Below are positions 11,593-24,744 of a DNA stretch of 64,000 nt, in pieces. Position numbers and translations under genes: made by a program. The first letter of the stretch is position 1; every line of letters begins with the position of its first letter. The DNA is from Sinonovacula constricta (taxonomy: Eukaryota > Mollusca > Bivalvia > Cardiida > Solecurtidae), in NCBI GenBank assembly GCA_007844125.1, contig CM017569.1, positions 6,659,964 through 6,723,963 of the forward strand, given 5' to 3'. The notes beneath the pieces were generated by a model, which was not told the origin of the DNA, made no database searches, and saw only the letters and a program-made list of their open reading frames with translations.

Positions 11593-12789
11593 CTGGAAGT
11601 AAAATTAAAATCTTGATCTTAGTCTTTTAGTACTTTAATAAGGATTCAATTTATTGTAACTGTCTGTTAATCTTTCATACTGTTGCTACAAATTCAGTAT
11701 GACACAAGACGATTCAACATATCTGTTTATTACAGATGTGTACATCTTCTCCCTTTAGCCATAAGTTTACATTTACAAGTATTTAGGAATTATCTCTGGG
11801 ATGTATGATAGGAAGACCCTTCAAAAACAAACATGTCTAATATGTTATCAACACAAGAAAGATGAATGTTTCGGTTATCTTGATTGCAAATACAGAAACA
11901 GTTGCATGTGTAACAAAATGTGAACTGTAAATTGATAAATGGAACATTATAGGCCACATAAATCCTAAAGGCTACACTAACTGGTCTTTTGAAAACCTTT
12001 TTTTATCTAATGCTCTACCTCTGGCCATGTCACAAATCTGTGCATATCATTTCAGCAGACCAAGAGATGAGGATGGAGTTTCCCAAGAAGTTCCGATGGA
12101 GTCACAGCTTTACAACAGAAGCAGTGCAACTGACAATACATGTACCTGTCTCCAAGCCAACAAAAACATAGTTCTTTTTAAGTTCTATGATTTGATGTGG
12201 ACCAAAAGTCTCACAGATAAAATTCAGCAGTGTACAAAAATTGCTCAACATTTTCATAAATATTTTTTGGTTTACAGTCCCCAAACATGTATGTTAAATT
12301 TTCAGCAATTACTCTAAATGGACAGTTCTACAATGTACGTGCATCTAACTCCTCCCCCTGTCAATAATGAGAAAGTTTATAATAAAACCTTGAACAAGTG
12401 GTCACAAACTGTATCAATCTCCTCATCAAGAAATCATGTGCTTTTAGAATTACAGTAACCTATGCTACCAAAAGGATTAAAAAGGATGTAAGATTTTAAT
12501 GAGGCTGTAGTATCTTTGGTTTCATTTTAAGAATGTTCACACCAATCAGTTTTATTTTAACAATTAAGTCTGAGGAATGTTTAAAAAAAATAAATAATAT
12601 AAATTGTTTTGAATTTATTATACTTAAATAATTTGTATTATATTTACAATGACAGAGGTATAGATGTATAGAAATATGGTCTACACTATGGTCATTTGCT
12701 TTTCGAGAAGCCAGTGGTTACTGTAGCATGCTATATTTATATGGTGAGAGAAGTGTGAAACAATATCTTAAACAAACAGCACATGTTTT

Positions 12790-12985
12790 TAGGTGGTGTT
12801 GCTTGTGACACAATTTGGATTTATGAGAAAGCTGAATTTAGGAAGCACAAAAAGGACCCTACATGACCTTGACTAGTGGCGGACAGTCATCATGCAATAG
12901 GAAGAAGTAGCATATGTACAGAAACAAATATGTATGTTAAAGGAGACTAGAGGCATCAGTGGTGTCCAGGCAGAATTATGAAAGA
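12790..12985. repeat. Dispersed repeat, second copy at about 62795-62985
   Basis: The phrases GTTGCTTGTGACA/GTTACTTGTGACA, TTATGAGAAAG, TGACCTTG, GGAGACTAGAGGCATCA/GGAGACTAGATGCATCA and TGTCCAGGC/TGTTTAGGC occur in the same order in both places. Family unknown. Confidence 0.55.
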
Positions 12986-13763
12986 ACATTGCACAGGAAT
13001 ATCACCTCATGCTTAGAGGAATGGATTGAACTGGGAGCAAACTGTTACTAGTTCCACTGACTATGCATTATCTATTAGGCCATTATATGTTTATGATATC
13101 TATGTAGGGCCTTACTGCCCTTTGCAGCTCTGTACCATGTCACGTATGTCAAGAATTAATTTCTATCAGCATCTCAATCTAAAGTTACTGCAGTGGTAAG
13201 AAAAGAATGGTGCACTCGGGATTTTTAGATTCAGAACACAGGGGTGTAGTGTTGATGAACTAGATAAATGACAGTTAAATTTAATCTCACTCTAGTTTGG
13301 TTGTATTTAGAAGCCTTTATGAGCATTCATTTTAGACCTAATTTAAGTTAAATGCAGTCATATTGAAGATCTTGAATGTTTATATCATCAGATGTTAATG
13401 AAGATGTTTATTTTGTCCCAATGCATAATCTATATTTTTAGATGATGTGTTTTTTCATAGCTGAAGACTTGCCTGCTTTCTTATGCGCTGTACATATAAT
13501 TTACCACAGAATAATTTTGACCATTATTTGAACAACTTTAATCACTTGCAGAATTAAACTAACACTGGCCAAATCATCGCTTTTCAGTGCTTTGATTTTA
13601 TGTGTAATTGTAGGTTAACAGTTCACAATGTGGTCACCAGTGTCCTGATTGGATAAACTGTAAGTATGTTAAACATACTGAACTGACAGTCTTCCAACCT
13701 TTAATGGTGTCTAGGACAGATAAACGGATTCTTAGCAAGGAATCTTAGCAAATCATGGAAATA

Positions 13764-14250
13764 TTAAAGGTGGTATCCAACAGTTTGGACCAGTTTTCCC
13801 TCTAAGATCCAAGCATATTATCGTTGCCTGAAAAGTTCTTGCCAAATGCTAATTATTGATGTCCTATATCTATGTGAATAGTGAACCATAACACATCACT
13901 TGTCATTAAAAATAGGTATTTCCTATCTAAGCCATGCTACACAGTTAGCCATTTTTTAAACTAAGAAAACCACATGACCTGCAACTTTGTATAATCACTC
14001 GGGTAATCCACTCTGATGTCAATGTCTATTTTTAGCAGAAAGCACAATCATGCTTCTTTATAGTTTAGAAAAAATAGGCATGTAGAGTGATTTATTTCAT
14101 GATTTCTACTGTCTTACAATTTAGACAGTGTTCAAAATCGTTCAAAATTTGTTAGATTTAAGTTTGACTTTTGCAGAATTTATGCCCCAATTCCCAGAAT
14201 CCAGGTTTATGTGTATTTGATGAAGACAAACCATCGGATACAACCTTTAA
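13764..14250. mobile_element. TTAA-flanked TIR element copy B
   Basis: TTAA then AGGTGGTATCCAACAGTTTG at the left, and CCATCGGATACAACCT then TTAA at the right. The ends are inverted repeats and TTAA flanks both, the piggyBac-type target site. About 490 bp with no coding frame, so a MITE. The interior carries CTATTTTTAGCAGAAAGCAC, shared with copy E. Confidence 0.75.
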
Positions 14251-14835
14251 GGTTAATTGTTCAGACTAACTCAGTATGTTACAAAGCAGAATTGGGTTTT
14301 AAATTGGCTGCTGGGTTGAAACTAATTGAAATAAATCTGTTGCAGCAGGAACAATAATCTTAATCCAGGTTTATCAAGCCAGCAGCATGAATAAATGATA
14401 GAGAGACATTGATGTATAAGTCCTCAAAGCTATGTAGGACCCAAGGCTCAAAGTGAAAATTTATTCTTACCTTCTAAGCATGAATGTTTTGACCAGGGCT
14501 GTGTGTGTTGATAAAATTTCACAAACTGTTCAGACTTATGCAAATGATGCAGAATCAGGTCTGACATCTTCAACATTTTTTTTAAAACCAGTCAGTCCTT
14601 CTTTTTGTTTCTTCAATGAATGAAATAATGTAGTTGTGGCATAATAGAAACATTTTTTTAAGCAAAACTGGTATTTAATTTTATCTATATTTACCAGATC
14701 AAGTACTAATAACATTATTAACACATACAATTACCAGTGGAAAACGAGTGATTAATCATTGGTGCTACATGTATTTATTCTGTAAATGTATGTCATTGTG
14801 AGTGATTAACAGAAGTTACTATTAAGTAACAAGCG

Positions 14836-15265
14836 TTAAAGGTGGTAATAGACAGTTTGCCTGTATGAAATAGATGTAACAATATCTGACTCCTGTTGGT
14901 GGTATTTGTGCATAATTTCTGCTGAAAGGCATACTTGATTCTCAGCTACATTCACTATTGTGAACACTGACTCAATTATATGACAGTAAAACTCGTCAAA
15001 AATCTCAAAATGTTTATATTTTTAAAATCTACAAATACACATCACGTGGATTTCTGCTTAAAACAGACATCTACATCAGAGCGAATTATCCAGATGATGA
15101 TAAAGTGATCATAAAAGTAAGTGGTCATGTGGTTTTCTTAGTTTAAACATTGCTTTGCAGTGCAGTGTGACTTAGATAGAAAAAAGTTGTAACGATGATT
15201 TGAGTGTACCGTTTTACTTTTCAGGTAGATGTAAGACATCAATGAACAGAACTTTGTAGGATCTG
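14836..15265. mobile_element. TTAA-flanked TIR element copy C (right end lost)
   Basis: It starts TTAAAGGTGGTAATAGACAG. The interior, in inverse orientation to copy E, contains AGTAAGTGGTCATGTGG and TTTTCTTAGTTTAAAC. No clean right terminus is seen near 15.26 kb, so the copy is truncated. Confidence 0.6.
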
Positions 15266-15796
15266 TTCAGGCAACAGACATTTATTATGATGTTTGGGTA
15301 ACTTTTTTAGTCCAAGCTGGAGGATTCCTTCCGGAAACTTAAAAATTGTGGAATTTGGTTTTGTTTTAAATAATCAGATGTATTTTTGCACATACTGTGT
15401 TTTGGGATAATTGCTGAACATGGCTGACTTTCCAAGCAATTTAAAATGGTGAATAGAAGTGGTACGTGACTTGCTGAAGAATCCAGTCCTGCAGGATTTT
15501 ACGTGTCCTCTATCGCAAAACATTTTTATAAACCAGAGTAATTTCCAAAACTGTATCTGACTTTCAATGAACTGAGTATAAGAATAGTCAAGACCACTGC
15601 AAAAATTCCCATTCACAAATTGACGTGTTTGAGTGAATGTCAACCTCTGTGCTATCTTTGACAATATCTAGCCAAATGGTTTAACACAACCCCAATAATT
15701 AAGGAAGAACTACAGCTGCACTTCAAAGATTGAAAATTTGCTTACCCAGCTGGGCCATGTGCGCCAATACATAACATGTGTGCCAATATCTTTAAT

Positions 15797-16275
15797 TTAA
15801 AGGTGGTACTTGATAGTTTGCCTTATATCTTATACATGTAACAAGAGATTATATACTGCTGTTCTGGTGATTTTCTGTAGAATTCCTGCATATACTTATA
15901 CAATAGTTTAAGTAAAAGCTGTTAATAACATTACCTCAGGCAGTATAAACCACAAAATATCACTTGAAATGTCCATTATTTCTAAATCTATAAATACGCA
16001 TATCGGGGATATAAGCTTAACATAGATACCGATGTCAGAGCTGATTACCCCGGACAATTATTTAACATGGTCTCAAAAAGTGGTCAATAAAATTACTGTG
16101 CAGCATGGCTCTGGTAGGAAATACATGTTTGTAATGACAAGTATGGTGTTATGCTTTACTTTTCCCGTGGATGTACGGCAACAATAAATACCATTTCACA
16201 GGATTTTCAGGTAAAAATAATTTATTTAGTTGCATGACAGAATAACTGGTCCACTCTGTCAGATACCACCTTTAA
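15797..16275. mobile_element. TTAA-flanked TIR element copy D
   Basis: TTAA then AGGTGGTACTTGATAGTTTG at the left, and CTGTCAGATACCACCT then TTAA at the right. A complete 479-bp copy with both ends and target sites. The interior is inverted relative to copies B and E. Confidence 0.75.
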
Positions 16276-17082
16276 ATAATACAGACTGTTTTACAACCAA
16301 TCTCTTTCTGGGTCAGTCCATTGTGTTAATCAGTGTTTGACAATAACCACTGCATTGCACAGAGACATTTCTATTTACAATGAGCACTATAAAATGTCAT
16401 TGTTATTTGCAAATAGATTACCACAATCCTATTTAATTAAGTAACTCAAATGCCTAATTTGGCAAAAAGGTAATGCTTGTAGCAATTAGCCGAAGGTTGG
16501 AGCCTGGGGATGTCTAGTCTTGAATGGTTAAGTTGTATTTCTATTATGATGTAAACAGGTGAACAAATGTATTTAAATGATGTGTTAATGTTGATATTAT
16601 CAATTATCAAAGAAATTTTTACAACAAAATCTTAACCATAAGTGTGTTTTTAAAAACCCTGTTAGTAAAACTTTATATGCAGCAAAGATGGCAGTACATG
16701 ATATACAATTAAAAAACAACACTATGCAATGCTTGATCTACTGAATCCTTAAAGGGTATAACATTTATTTTAACATTTATCTAAAAAAAGAACACTTGTG
16801 ACCACATCTGATTATGTCAATCTTGGATGCATAACTTAATTACATGATGCCTTACATATGTTTCAAGAAGCTGCTATGTTGAATCAAGGATAATGTAACC
16901 TTTAAGGGAGGGTATAATTTGTCTTTCCTTTGTAACTTTGTTGCACGATGGGTATGATTAACAACCTAATGTTATTACTACTGTGTATAAAACCCAAATA
17001 CAATGCATCTACTGGTATATCATAGTAATTTGTTAGTTGCAGTATTTCAAATATATGGAGATAATCCATTCTGTTACATATA

Positions 17083-17310
17083 TGATATACTGACATTATC
17101 CATTTAGTTATCTACATGATATACTGACATTATCCATTCAGTTATCTACATGATATACTGACATTATCCATTCAGTTATATAAACAATATACTGACATTA
17201 TCCATTCAATTATATACATGATATATTGACATTACCCATTCAGTTATATAAACAATATACTGACATTATCCATTCAGTTATATACACGTATATGATATAG
17301 TGACATTACT
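17083..17310. repeat. 34-bp minisatellite, about 6.5 copies
   Basis: The unit starts GATATACTGACATTATCCAT and continues TCAGTTATCTACAT. The later copies vary as TATAAACA or TATACATG at the 3' end. Confidence 0.9.
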
Positions 17311-18157
17311 TTTTCATGAAATTTTGTTTACATATAATAATTAATGTATGATATGGGAGTATTTTTGAGATGGCACCTGTCGGATATGTCTCTGCCCTTC
17401 CCAACTTCTAAATATGCTACCGAGCTGTATTATAGAATTACTGGCTTAATGACAGAAAATAATCATACATGCAATTAGCTAGTTATTGTGTAGACTAAAT
17501 AGCTTGTGATCAAAGGTCACATCAAGTAGGAATCAAGAACTAACCTGACCAAAAGTTGGGTCTGTACACGACAAATTGGTTTAAAGCATTTTAAGCACAT
17601 AACTTAATTATAATTGTGGATTATGCGATTGTGTAACTTCCACTAACAAGATATTAGTGGAATCGATGGATGCTCCCCATGGTATTATGGGGACAGAGGG
17701 AAAAACATGTAGCTAAGTCAAAGGGCTTTAGTAAGCACAAACTGTCACTTATTGCTTTTCTTATAGTATGTAAATCTTCACTAACAAGTTATGCTCCTTT
17801 TATATAGTTTTGTTGAAAGTAGCAAGGGGTTGCTAAAAAAAGTCCAAGGACTGGTGCTACAATATGCTGTATGAGCATGACCAAAGTTCTTTAATGCAGA
17901 AGCAAGCAGATATATGCACCAAACTGGAAAAGATTGTACCAATTGGATAAAATGTTTATGAGTGTATTCATTAGACTGGATGATGGAGTATTGCTTTTTT
18001 ATTGTTTCCAATTCTAACATGAAATATAATACAAAAGAGATGTGTCATTACAACAAGGCTTGCAGGTTGATTCCAATCCAAATAAATTGATGATAATAGG
18101 AAGTATGGAGTGGAGAGAAGGACCAATTGGAGACTATAATCTTCAACACATAGACAT

Positions 18158-18215
18158 GGTCCATAGCTCAGTGGAATCGTTAAGTTGGTTACTTTCACAG
18201 CAATCAGTTCTATAA
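18158..18215 (+). other. tRNA-like A-box fragment
   Basis: GGTCCATAGCTCAGTGG resembles the 5' part of a tRNA or tRNA-derived SINE. No convincing B box at the expected distance, so only a fragment. Confidence 0.25.
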
Positions 18216-19194
18216 GCTACCAATAATTCTGAATTCCAAATGGCGTTTGATGAGAAATAGCCTGGACATGATTGGTCCTATATCTTATTTGTATTTTCGG
18301 TTTCATGTCACGCCAAAACATAACTGGTCATACAGCGAGTGCCGAATCTGTATCACATTATACAGAAATTAAAATGGGCAATAACTCCAGAAAAAAAATC
18401 ATCAAAACAGAATATGTTGATAATAAACACATTTCTTTTTTTGCTGAAGCTTCCAATACAGTCTCATTGAATACAAGCCAGTAACTGCTGAGATACAGGC
18501 CAGACAAAAGCATGACAGACTTGACAGAAGGATGGACACACATGCAGACAGACAGAGGAATGGATGAAGCCATATGCTCTTCCAAATTTGTTTGGGGGAG
18601 CATATAAATGTCACTGCAAGTAACTATGGTAACACTTTGTTGTAATATGTGAACATTTTTTTTATTCAAAATACTTTTTGTCTAGGTTGGGAGAATTATA
18701 ATTATGATTTTCATGCAAAGATAGCCATTATCACTAGTACTTTATCAACTAAGCTTACACAAGAAGACCACAGGTGTAGCTTGAGCCAACAGCAGAACAA
18801 AGAATGGCTCAATAGTGACATATATTAGATATAAACATGTACTGGTCACTTGCCTCTTAAAGTAATTTGTTAATTATAAAACATGTCACAACCCTGGAGG
18901 TCTACAAACTTTATAGATAACCCCTTGATCTTCTTGTTTCTCATTCATTCATGTCTACAACAGTACATATCTCTAAGGTATGTGAGGGAAGATAGTTACA
19001 CTATGGTAAACTGCCTAATGGGACTTTTATGTACAGTTAATGCATGTTGTGTATCATGTTGGGGATTTAAACAATGGCCAGGACAAACATGCCCTAGATA
19101 GAGATGTCTCACTGCATACCTTGTCATACCAGTTTGTTCAACGCTTTACAGTCTTCCTGTTAAAGGTTATGTTTGTTTTTCGAAATACATCTGC

Positions 19195-19385
19195 AGTGTC
19201 CTATTCTGGTCATTATATAGCAACATCAAGCTATTTTGGTGAAGGAAGACCACAGATAAATACCTGGGTAGAACCACAGGCACACCACAGGTCAGCTTAT
19301 AGACCTCCCTACATTTTAAGTCCTTCACTTCAAACAGGACTCTCTGCCATGCAATGAGAAGCTAAGCAGTTTTGGTTGTAAGGTA
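19195..19385 (-). mobile_element. SINE family 2 copy
   Basis: Contains TATTTTGGTGAAGGAAGACC, CCTGGGTAGAACCACAGGCA and TTAAGTCCTTCACTTCAAAC in family order, ending near GAGAAGCTAAGCAG. Confidence 0.65.
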
Positions 19386-20634
19386 TTTTGCAAAGTGTTA
19401 ACACCACACAGGGAAGAATGTGCCACTACTGGGACTGATATATACATGGGGAGGGGAGTCAGAGACCCCAACCAAACATCTGGCCAGTTATTAATATCTT
19501 TACTTCATTATTTTTTTTTAACTTAATTGTTAGAAATGATTATTCATGCTTATACACAACTCAGTGATTAGTATGTAACTATTAACTTAATTAGACTTGG
19601 TTATCAGGATATTATTAGGAATGCTCTTCTTTTATGACAGGCACTCTCTAAATTAAACACACAAATGCATGCCCCCACGCACCCACATACACACACACAC
19701 ATCAATTATTATTCTGTAAGTGTATGGTGTATCAAAAAAAGATTAGCCTATCAGATCTAATCATAATCATGATACACTATCTGCCTTGATACACTGCTGA
19801 CAGCTGGCAGCATCAGTTTGAATGACACATGTCATACCTCTTGTTACCTCTTGTTCAATACCTGCAAGGCATGGATTGTTTAGGCCAAGGCGAATAGTGT
19901 AGGCCCAGATCAGCCAGATTTGATCCTGGATGGGAGCTGACGGAATAGAATCTTCACTTTGATGCTAATGATGGCGTTACTATATATTTGTTAGTTATGC
20001 ATAATGTTTGTAGAAAATAATAATAAAGAATAGGTAATTAACAGATGCAGTCTGTAGTAATCGAATGTTAAAATATCCTGCCTTGAAGAACTCATTACAA
20101 CATCTGTTAACAGCCAAATGATATTTTACATTACATTTAGGGATGGTGTAGGTGGAAAGAATATGTACATATGTTACAGCTTGCTGACGTGGGTAGGAAC
20201 CAAACTAAAAATAAAGTATACAACAAATGAATTACAATGAAAATGCCTCAGTTGAAAATTAAGGTATGTGTAGCTTTCCTTTGGCTAATTAAATAGCTTG
20301 ATCAGCCTGAACATGAAGTCTGAGTTTTGATTTAGTGTAACCTAACTCATGAGTGTCTTTAAACACAAAGTTTGCTGATAATGTTCTTGCAAATATAGCT
20401 GTGTGACTATGTTTATTGTTTCACATCAAATGATCAACATAGAACTACTTTTTCTTGCACAGGAAACAGGAGTTGTCAGGTGGCTGGCTCCCTGATATCA
20501 AGCTGTAACTAACACTGTGTATGCAAGAATAAAAGGTGGCTTTTCAGTCTTTTTTAACTGTACAGGTTGGGAATAAGTGTATAGCTGTTTAATCATAAAC
20601 ATGCATGTTTGTTTTTAGTTTTGTTTACAGAAAT

Positions 20635-20850
20635 ACATCCCTGCAACACAATGATGGTCATTATAGTATGTCCAGCTATTTTGGTCGAGGAAGATCCATG
20701 GCAAATATCTTGCTTTAACGTCTGGCACCCCCAAGGTCAAATGGAAGATGTTCTTGCATTTCGCCTTGCCCCAACCAGGACTGTGGACCAAAACTCGAAC
20801 CCTCATCATGGCACACCTCCTTATCAAGCTGTCTTCATAAGGCTTAATGT
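20635..20850 (-). mobile_element. SINE family 2 copy
   Basis: CAATGATGGTCATTATAG, CAGCTATTTTGGTCGAGGAA and the B-box-reverse CAAAACTCGAACCCTCATC follow the family order, with a diverged middle. Confidence 0.6.
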
Positions 20851-22286
20851 AAAACTACACAATTTTGGGGCATAGGAACATATGGAAGATAAACACTAGA
20901 TGTCCATAAACAAGATATACTGCAGCTAAGTGTTTACATTAACATTCCTCTTGCATGTGGGAGACAGCCTGAATCTGTGGCTGTAAATATAAATGATAAT
21001 AAAACAATGTTGGCTTTAACTCTAGCTAGCACAAATAATCCATGGCTGAGGCAGTGTAGATCCATGTCAGCCATCCCCACTACCCCTTAGTATATATATA
21101 AGTTTGAGTCGGGGAAATCTTCCTAACTAAAAATAAATGGATTTAGCAATAGCAACCATAATTCTGTCACTACAATGTCATAAAGAAAACAAAACAAAAC
21201 ATAAGATATAAGGTGTAAATCTAGTAGTCTAGAAATAAAGCAATCTAGTTTTAGACAACCCAACAAACCTATGTGACCATTCCCCAAGGTTTAAGCACAC
21301 CAGTTGGTCCAGTTTCCAATTGACCGTTCGATGGCAGCTATTGTTAGTTTTTCTCTGAATTTTTAATGTCCTGTCTATGTGTCCATTTGATTTAATTTCC
21401 ATTATTAATAATTTATAAAGGATATTATAGTTCTTTGTTTTCAATTGTATGTACACTGCTTTGGAACCGTTTAACCACCCAAATTGGTCCCTTTGCCAAC
21501 TGATTATTTCAAGTTGGTAACTGTTGGTTCGTCTCTATGTGCATACTGTGTCATAATGGGTCATCTCAGTTTTTCTGTCATAAAATTTGTGTGTGTTTGC
21601 CTTTGTGTATTGGTTGTTCTCAAAGGACTTTTTTATATTTTCCTATTTGCATAAAGGGTTATGAAAATATATAGTTTGAATGAGAAATTATACATTTACC
21701 AAGTGACAATCCCTCTAATCTGTAACTGTGGACTAGCATGGCTCAAATGAGGACTAAACCCACAACCACCTTTTCCTAAGGGCTGACAACTCTTATCTTT
21801 TCTATAAAACTTTTTTTCATTTGTAGTTTTTTATTTCCCTTTCTGTGAATCATAATGTCAGTGTGTGTATTCAAGGCTATATACACTGGTCCACATTGTT
21901 ATTTCCTAAACTGTGGGGGATGCAATACAGACCACCTCCTCTGAAGTCTTCAGTTCGTGACCACACCTGTTTGCTAAGGTGGGCCAGAAGAGACAAAAAT
22001 GTAGCCAGAAAAATTATTTCCTGGCTGACAGTGTATTAGTTTGTTCATTTTGATTAAATTTTGTTTTTCTTTATACATTAATATATGCTTATTACTATAA
22101 CATGCAGCTATAATTGGTGGCAGAAGACACCAGACAAAAATCTCGTTGAACCACCAATGCACAATAGGACAATAACAAATATTGCTAGTGAAAAACAGCC
22201 AAAATTTAATGTATACACATGAGAAAATGAGTTGACTTTTGCTGCATCTTATGTTTATTTAATATAATGTTAAACATGAATTATCT

Positions 22287-22445
22287 TCACAATTTGTGAC
22301 ATCTAGCTTTTATTAGTGCAGATGACCCCAATGGAATGTCTGAGTCAAACCACTGATGCTGCAGATCAGTTGCAAAACCCCAACCAGGTCTCAAACCCAT
22401 GCAGTAAGTGGCTGATGTTATAAGCCAGTAAGTCCAACAAATTGA
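22287..22445 (-). mobile_element. SINE family 2 copy
   Basis: CATCTAGCTTTTATTAGTGC, GAGTCAAACCACTGATGCTG and AGGTCTCAAACCCATGCAGT match the family. A smaller fragment (TTGGTGGCAGAAGACACCAG) lies at about 22083-22170. Confidence 0.6.
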
Positions 22446-22654
22446 CAAAGGAAAAACTGTATTAAGGTGGCTGAAGAAATAGACTGCTGCATTCACTGTG
22501 AAAATGTCATGAACATTTGAGACATTAATAAACAGTTTTCATGTAGATGTCACCAACATAAACAAGATGTCATTGAGTCAAAAGTCATAGATAACCACTG
22601 TAAATTCATTAAAAAAATAGTTTTTTTTTTTAACTAATGTAATTATGTTAAATA

Positions 22655-22745
22655 ACAAGAGGGCCATGATGGCCCTTAATCGCTCACCTGATGACACAGG
22701 CTTTACGTAGGCTCAAATCTGGCATTAAGTAATTAAGAGTTAGGC
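22655..22745. mobile_element. Head of interspersed element with GGGCCATGATGGCCC motif
   Basis: AACAAGAGGGCCATGATGGCCC followed by TCGCTCACCTGA is a head sequence of a class of bivalve interspersed repeats. GCTCACCTGA here is inverted relative to TCAGGTGAGC at about 26845, the matching end. About 2 kb of unrelated sequence (22.75-24.74 kb) separates this head from the tandem core. Confidence 0.6.
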
Positions 22746-23201
22746 CATGCCAAATTGGAATTTTGTTAAGCGTCAACTCAAGTTTGACAAACCTAGGTAC
22801 CTATTCACAAAAAAACACAAACCGAAAACGAAAAAACAAATATTTTACGACAAAAAAAACCCAATGCATTATATATATTTTTATTGGAAAAACATCATCA
22901 TAATAGGAAACAATGGTCTGAATTACTTAAGAAATGACTAGTGTAAGCACAGATATAAAATATATGGTTTAATATAAAATGACTAGTGTTTTTAACAAAA
23001 AAATTATATTGTAATTATGGCATAACTATGGAAATATTGTCACAACATATTTGTAAGTAAGAAGGAATGTGGAGTAATGTGTCATGTACAATGAACCAAT
23101 GCATGAACTATATTATACTGGTTATACTGTCGTAATAGAATTAAACAATATATAAATGGCAATCTGAGACAAAATACTTTGGAGATCTATGTTGCAAAAT
23201 T

Positions 23202-23838
23202 TTATAAATATAAGGGTTCGAGCATTCCTGGGGACTTCCAAACAAAGAAAAGGTCCTCATTCGGACCACCACTACAATAGTGGTAGAATGTAATGTCAAA
23301 GCTCAACTGAATGTTTTGAACATAGTAGTACCCTTTCTTCCTATCAAATGGATAAACATCATAAAGTGAAACTGCTTCATAGTTGTCTTTTTCTGAAAGA
23401 AGACTTTCAAGACTGGCATACTTTTCTGCGACTACAGCAGATCGAGGTTGACCAGGGATATGCTTGATTCTTGTATGTATGCCATCATCGGGGGACCTAG
23501 CTGGGTGGGTAGGTTGGGAATATCAAGGATCCTTTTTTTGTTGATCACACATAAAATCAGAATACTTTAAAAAAGAGCTTGCTAGGCAAAGTACAGCTTC
23601 TTTTAATGGCTTCATTCTCTTACTGTCAATTACAAGGGTAGGTAAGAATACGAAAGAGCGATTGGGAATGCTCACTCAACTTTACTTGCTCTATGGCCTT
23701 AACTTTGTGCTTATACTTTGATGGATCGTTAAAGTGTTGTTCAAATGTTTGACCATTGAAAAAAATGAGTGGAGGGGGTGCTAATCGAAAAAGATTAGCT
23801 TACCAGGCATAGTTTTTATGTTTTCTTTTGATTGTCAT
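23202..23838 (-). pseudogene. Decayed protein-coding remnant, family unknown
   Basis: Read on the minus strand from ATG at 23838, one protein-like frame continues for about 640 bp with three breaks: TAA at 23800-23802, a probable single-base deletion near 23635-23640 (T-Y-P then shift to L-V-I-D-S-K-R), and TGA near 23520. Legible segments include NGQTFEQHFNDPSKYKHKVK, SEHSQSLFRILTYP, LVIDSKRMKPLKEAVLCLAS, YASLESLLSEKDNYEAVSLY, VYPFDRKKGYYYVQNIQLSF and EDLFFVWKSPGMLEPLYL, ending at TAA 23202-23204. The composition is balanced and shows no low complexity, unlike neighbouring sequence. I cannot name the family; a transposon protein or a retroposed host gene are both possible. It lies in sequence that interrupts a common interspersed element. 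Confidence 0.5.
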
Positions 23839-24192
23839 CTTAAGGCCTTTCTTACTGCTGGTCTATGGGAAAATATCCTTGGCACTTTAAACCATGTTTT
23901 CCTTGACTTGGCGGTGGGGGAAAGGGGGTGGTCTTCAAAATGACATAATTTGGAAGATAATTTCAAATTTGATTGGAACTAAAGGCTAAATGACAACGTA
24001 TCCATTTCTCCAATTAGTCAGCCACGCAGGTCTGAGCTTTTTTATCGTTAGGAATCTTGTAAAAATTGCATGTGGCACCTCGAGATCTCTCGTTGTTACA
24101 ACCTTCAGCACAGTAGAAATCGTTCTGTCCCATAGCAAAATAAAATTATCTCAGCAAGTAAATTCATTTAAAACATATAAATACAAGTTCTG

Positions 24193-24438
24193 ATGATTTG
24201 GTTTATCATTTTTATTCACTTTGTCCCTCTTTTTGTGTGTGAAGAAGAAACGAAAGTCAGCTGTTCTATGTTTACACGCGAGCACATAAACGGAACCCCC
24301 GTGACCTCAAATCTCGCGGAGCGTGATTGCGCGAGATTTCGTGATTTCGAAAAGGTCAATAATTTTGCTTGCCATGAGGACTGTTACTCACCAATACATG
24401 TTATTCACGAGCGAACTGTTAAGTTCGAATTTATTTAA
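24193..24438 (+). CDS. Doubtful small secreted-like ORF
   Basis: An 81-residue frame starts with a hydrophobic stretch MIWFIIFIHFVPLFVC, like a signal peptide, followed by a polar region with four further Cys. It overlaps an unrelated frame (24323-24745) and lies in the same inserted segment as the minus-strand remnant at 23.2-23.8 kb. There is no splice or family support. It is listed only because a signal-like start and scattered Cys are uncommon by chance; the simpler reading is a chance ORF. Confidence 0.12.
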   Translation: MIWFIIFIHFVPLFVCEEETKVSCSMFTREHINGTPVTSNLAERDCARFRDFEKVNNFACHEDCYSPIHVIHERTVKFEFI

Positions 24439-24744
24439 GACAGAAAAACCAAAAGAAAAAAGAAAAGAAAAAAAACACATCGTGGTTCCAACGAACAGTT
24501 TGACTGGATCAGTATCTCTGAACGCTTGGATTTCGCGTTATTCTCTTATTATCAAGCGTCTACATGATTACGGTTATGATAAATTGCATACGAGTAATAT
24601 ACGTCGTTACCGAACACATTTTCCCCGAACGAAATTGACGTTATCGATTCACGGAACATTGGAATTATTTAAGAAAATTTCACTAACAAAATTGTTTTTT
24701 TTTTGGATTGTGGACTCCAAAACCTACGCGCACGCGGACGCTTA

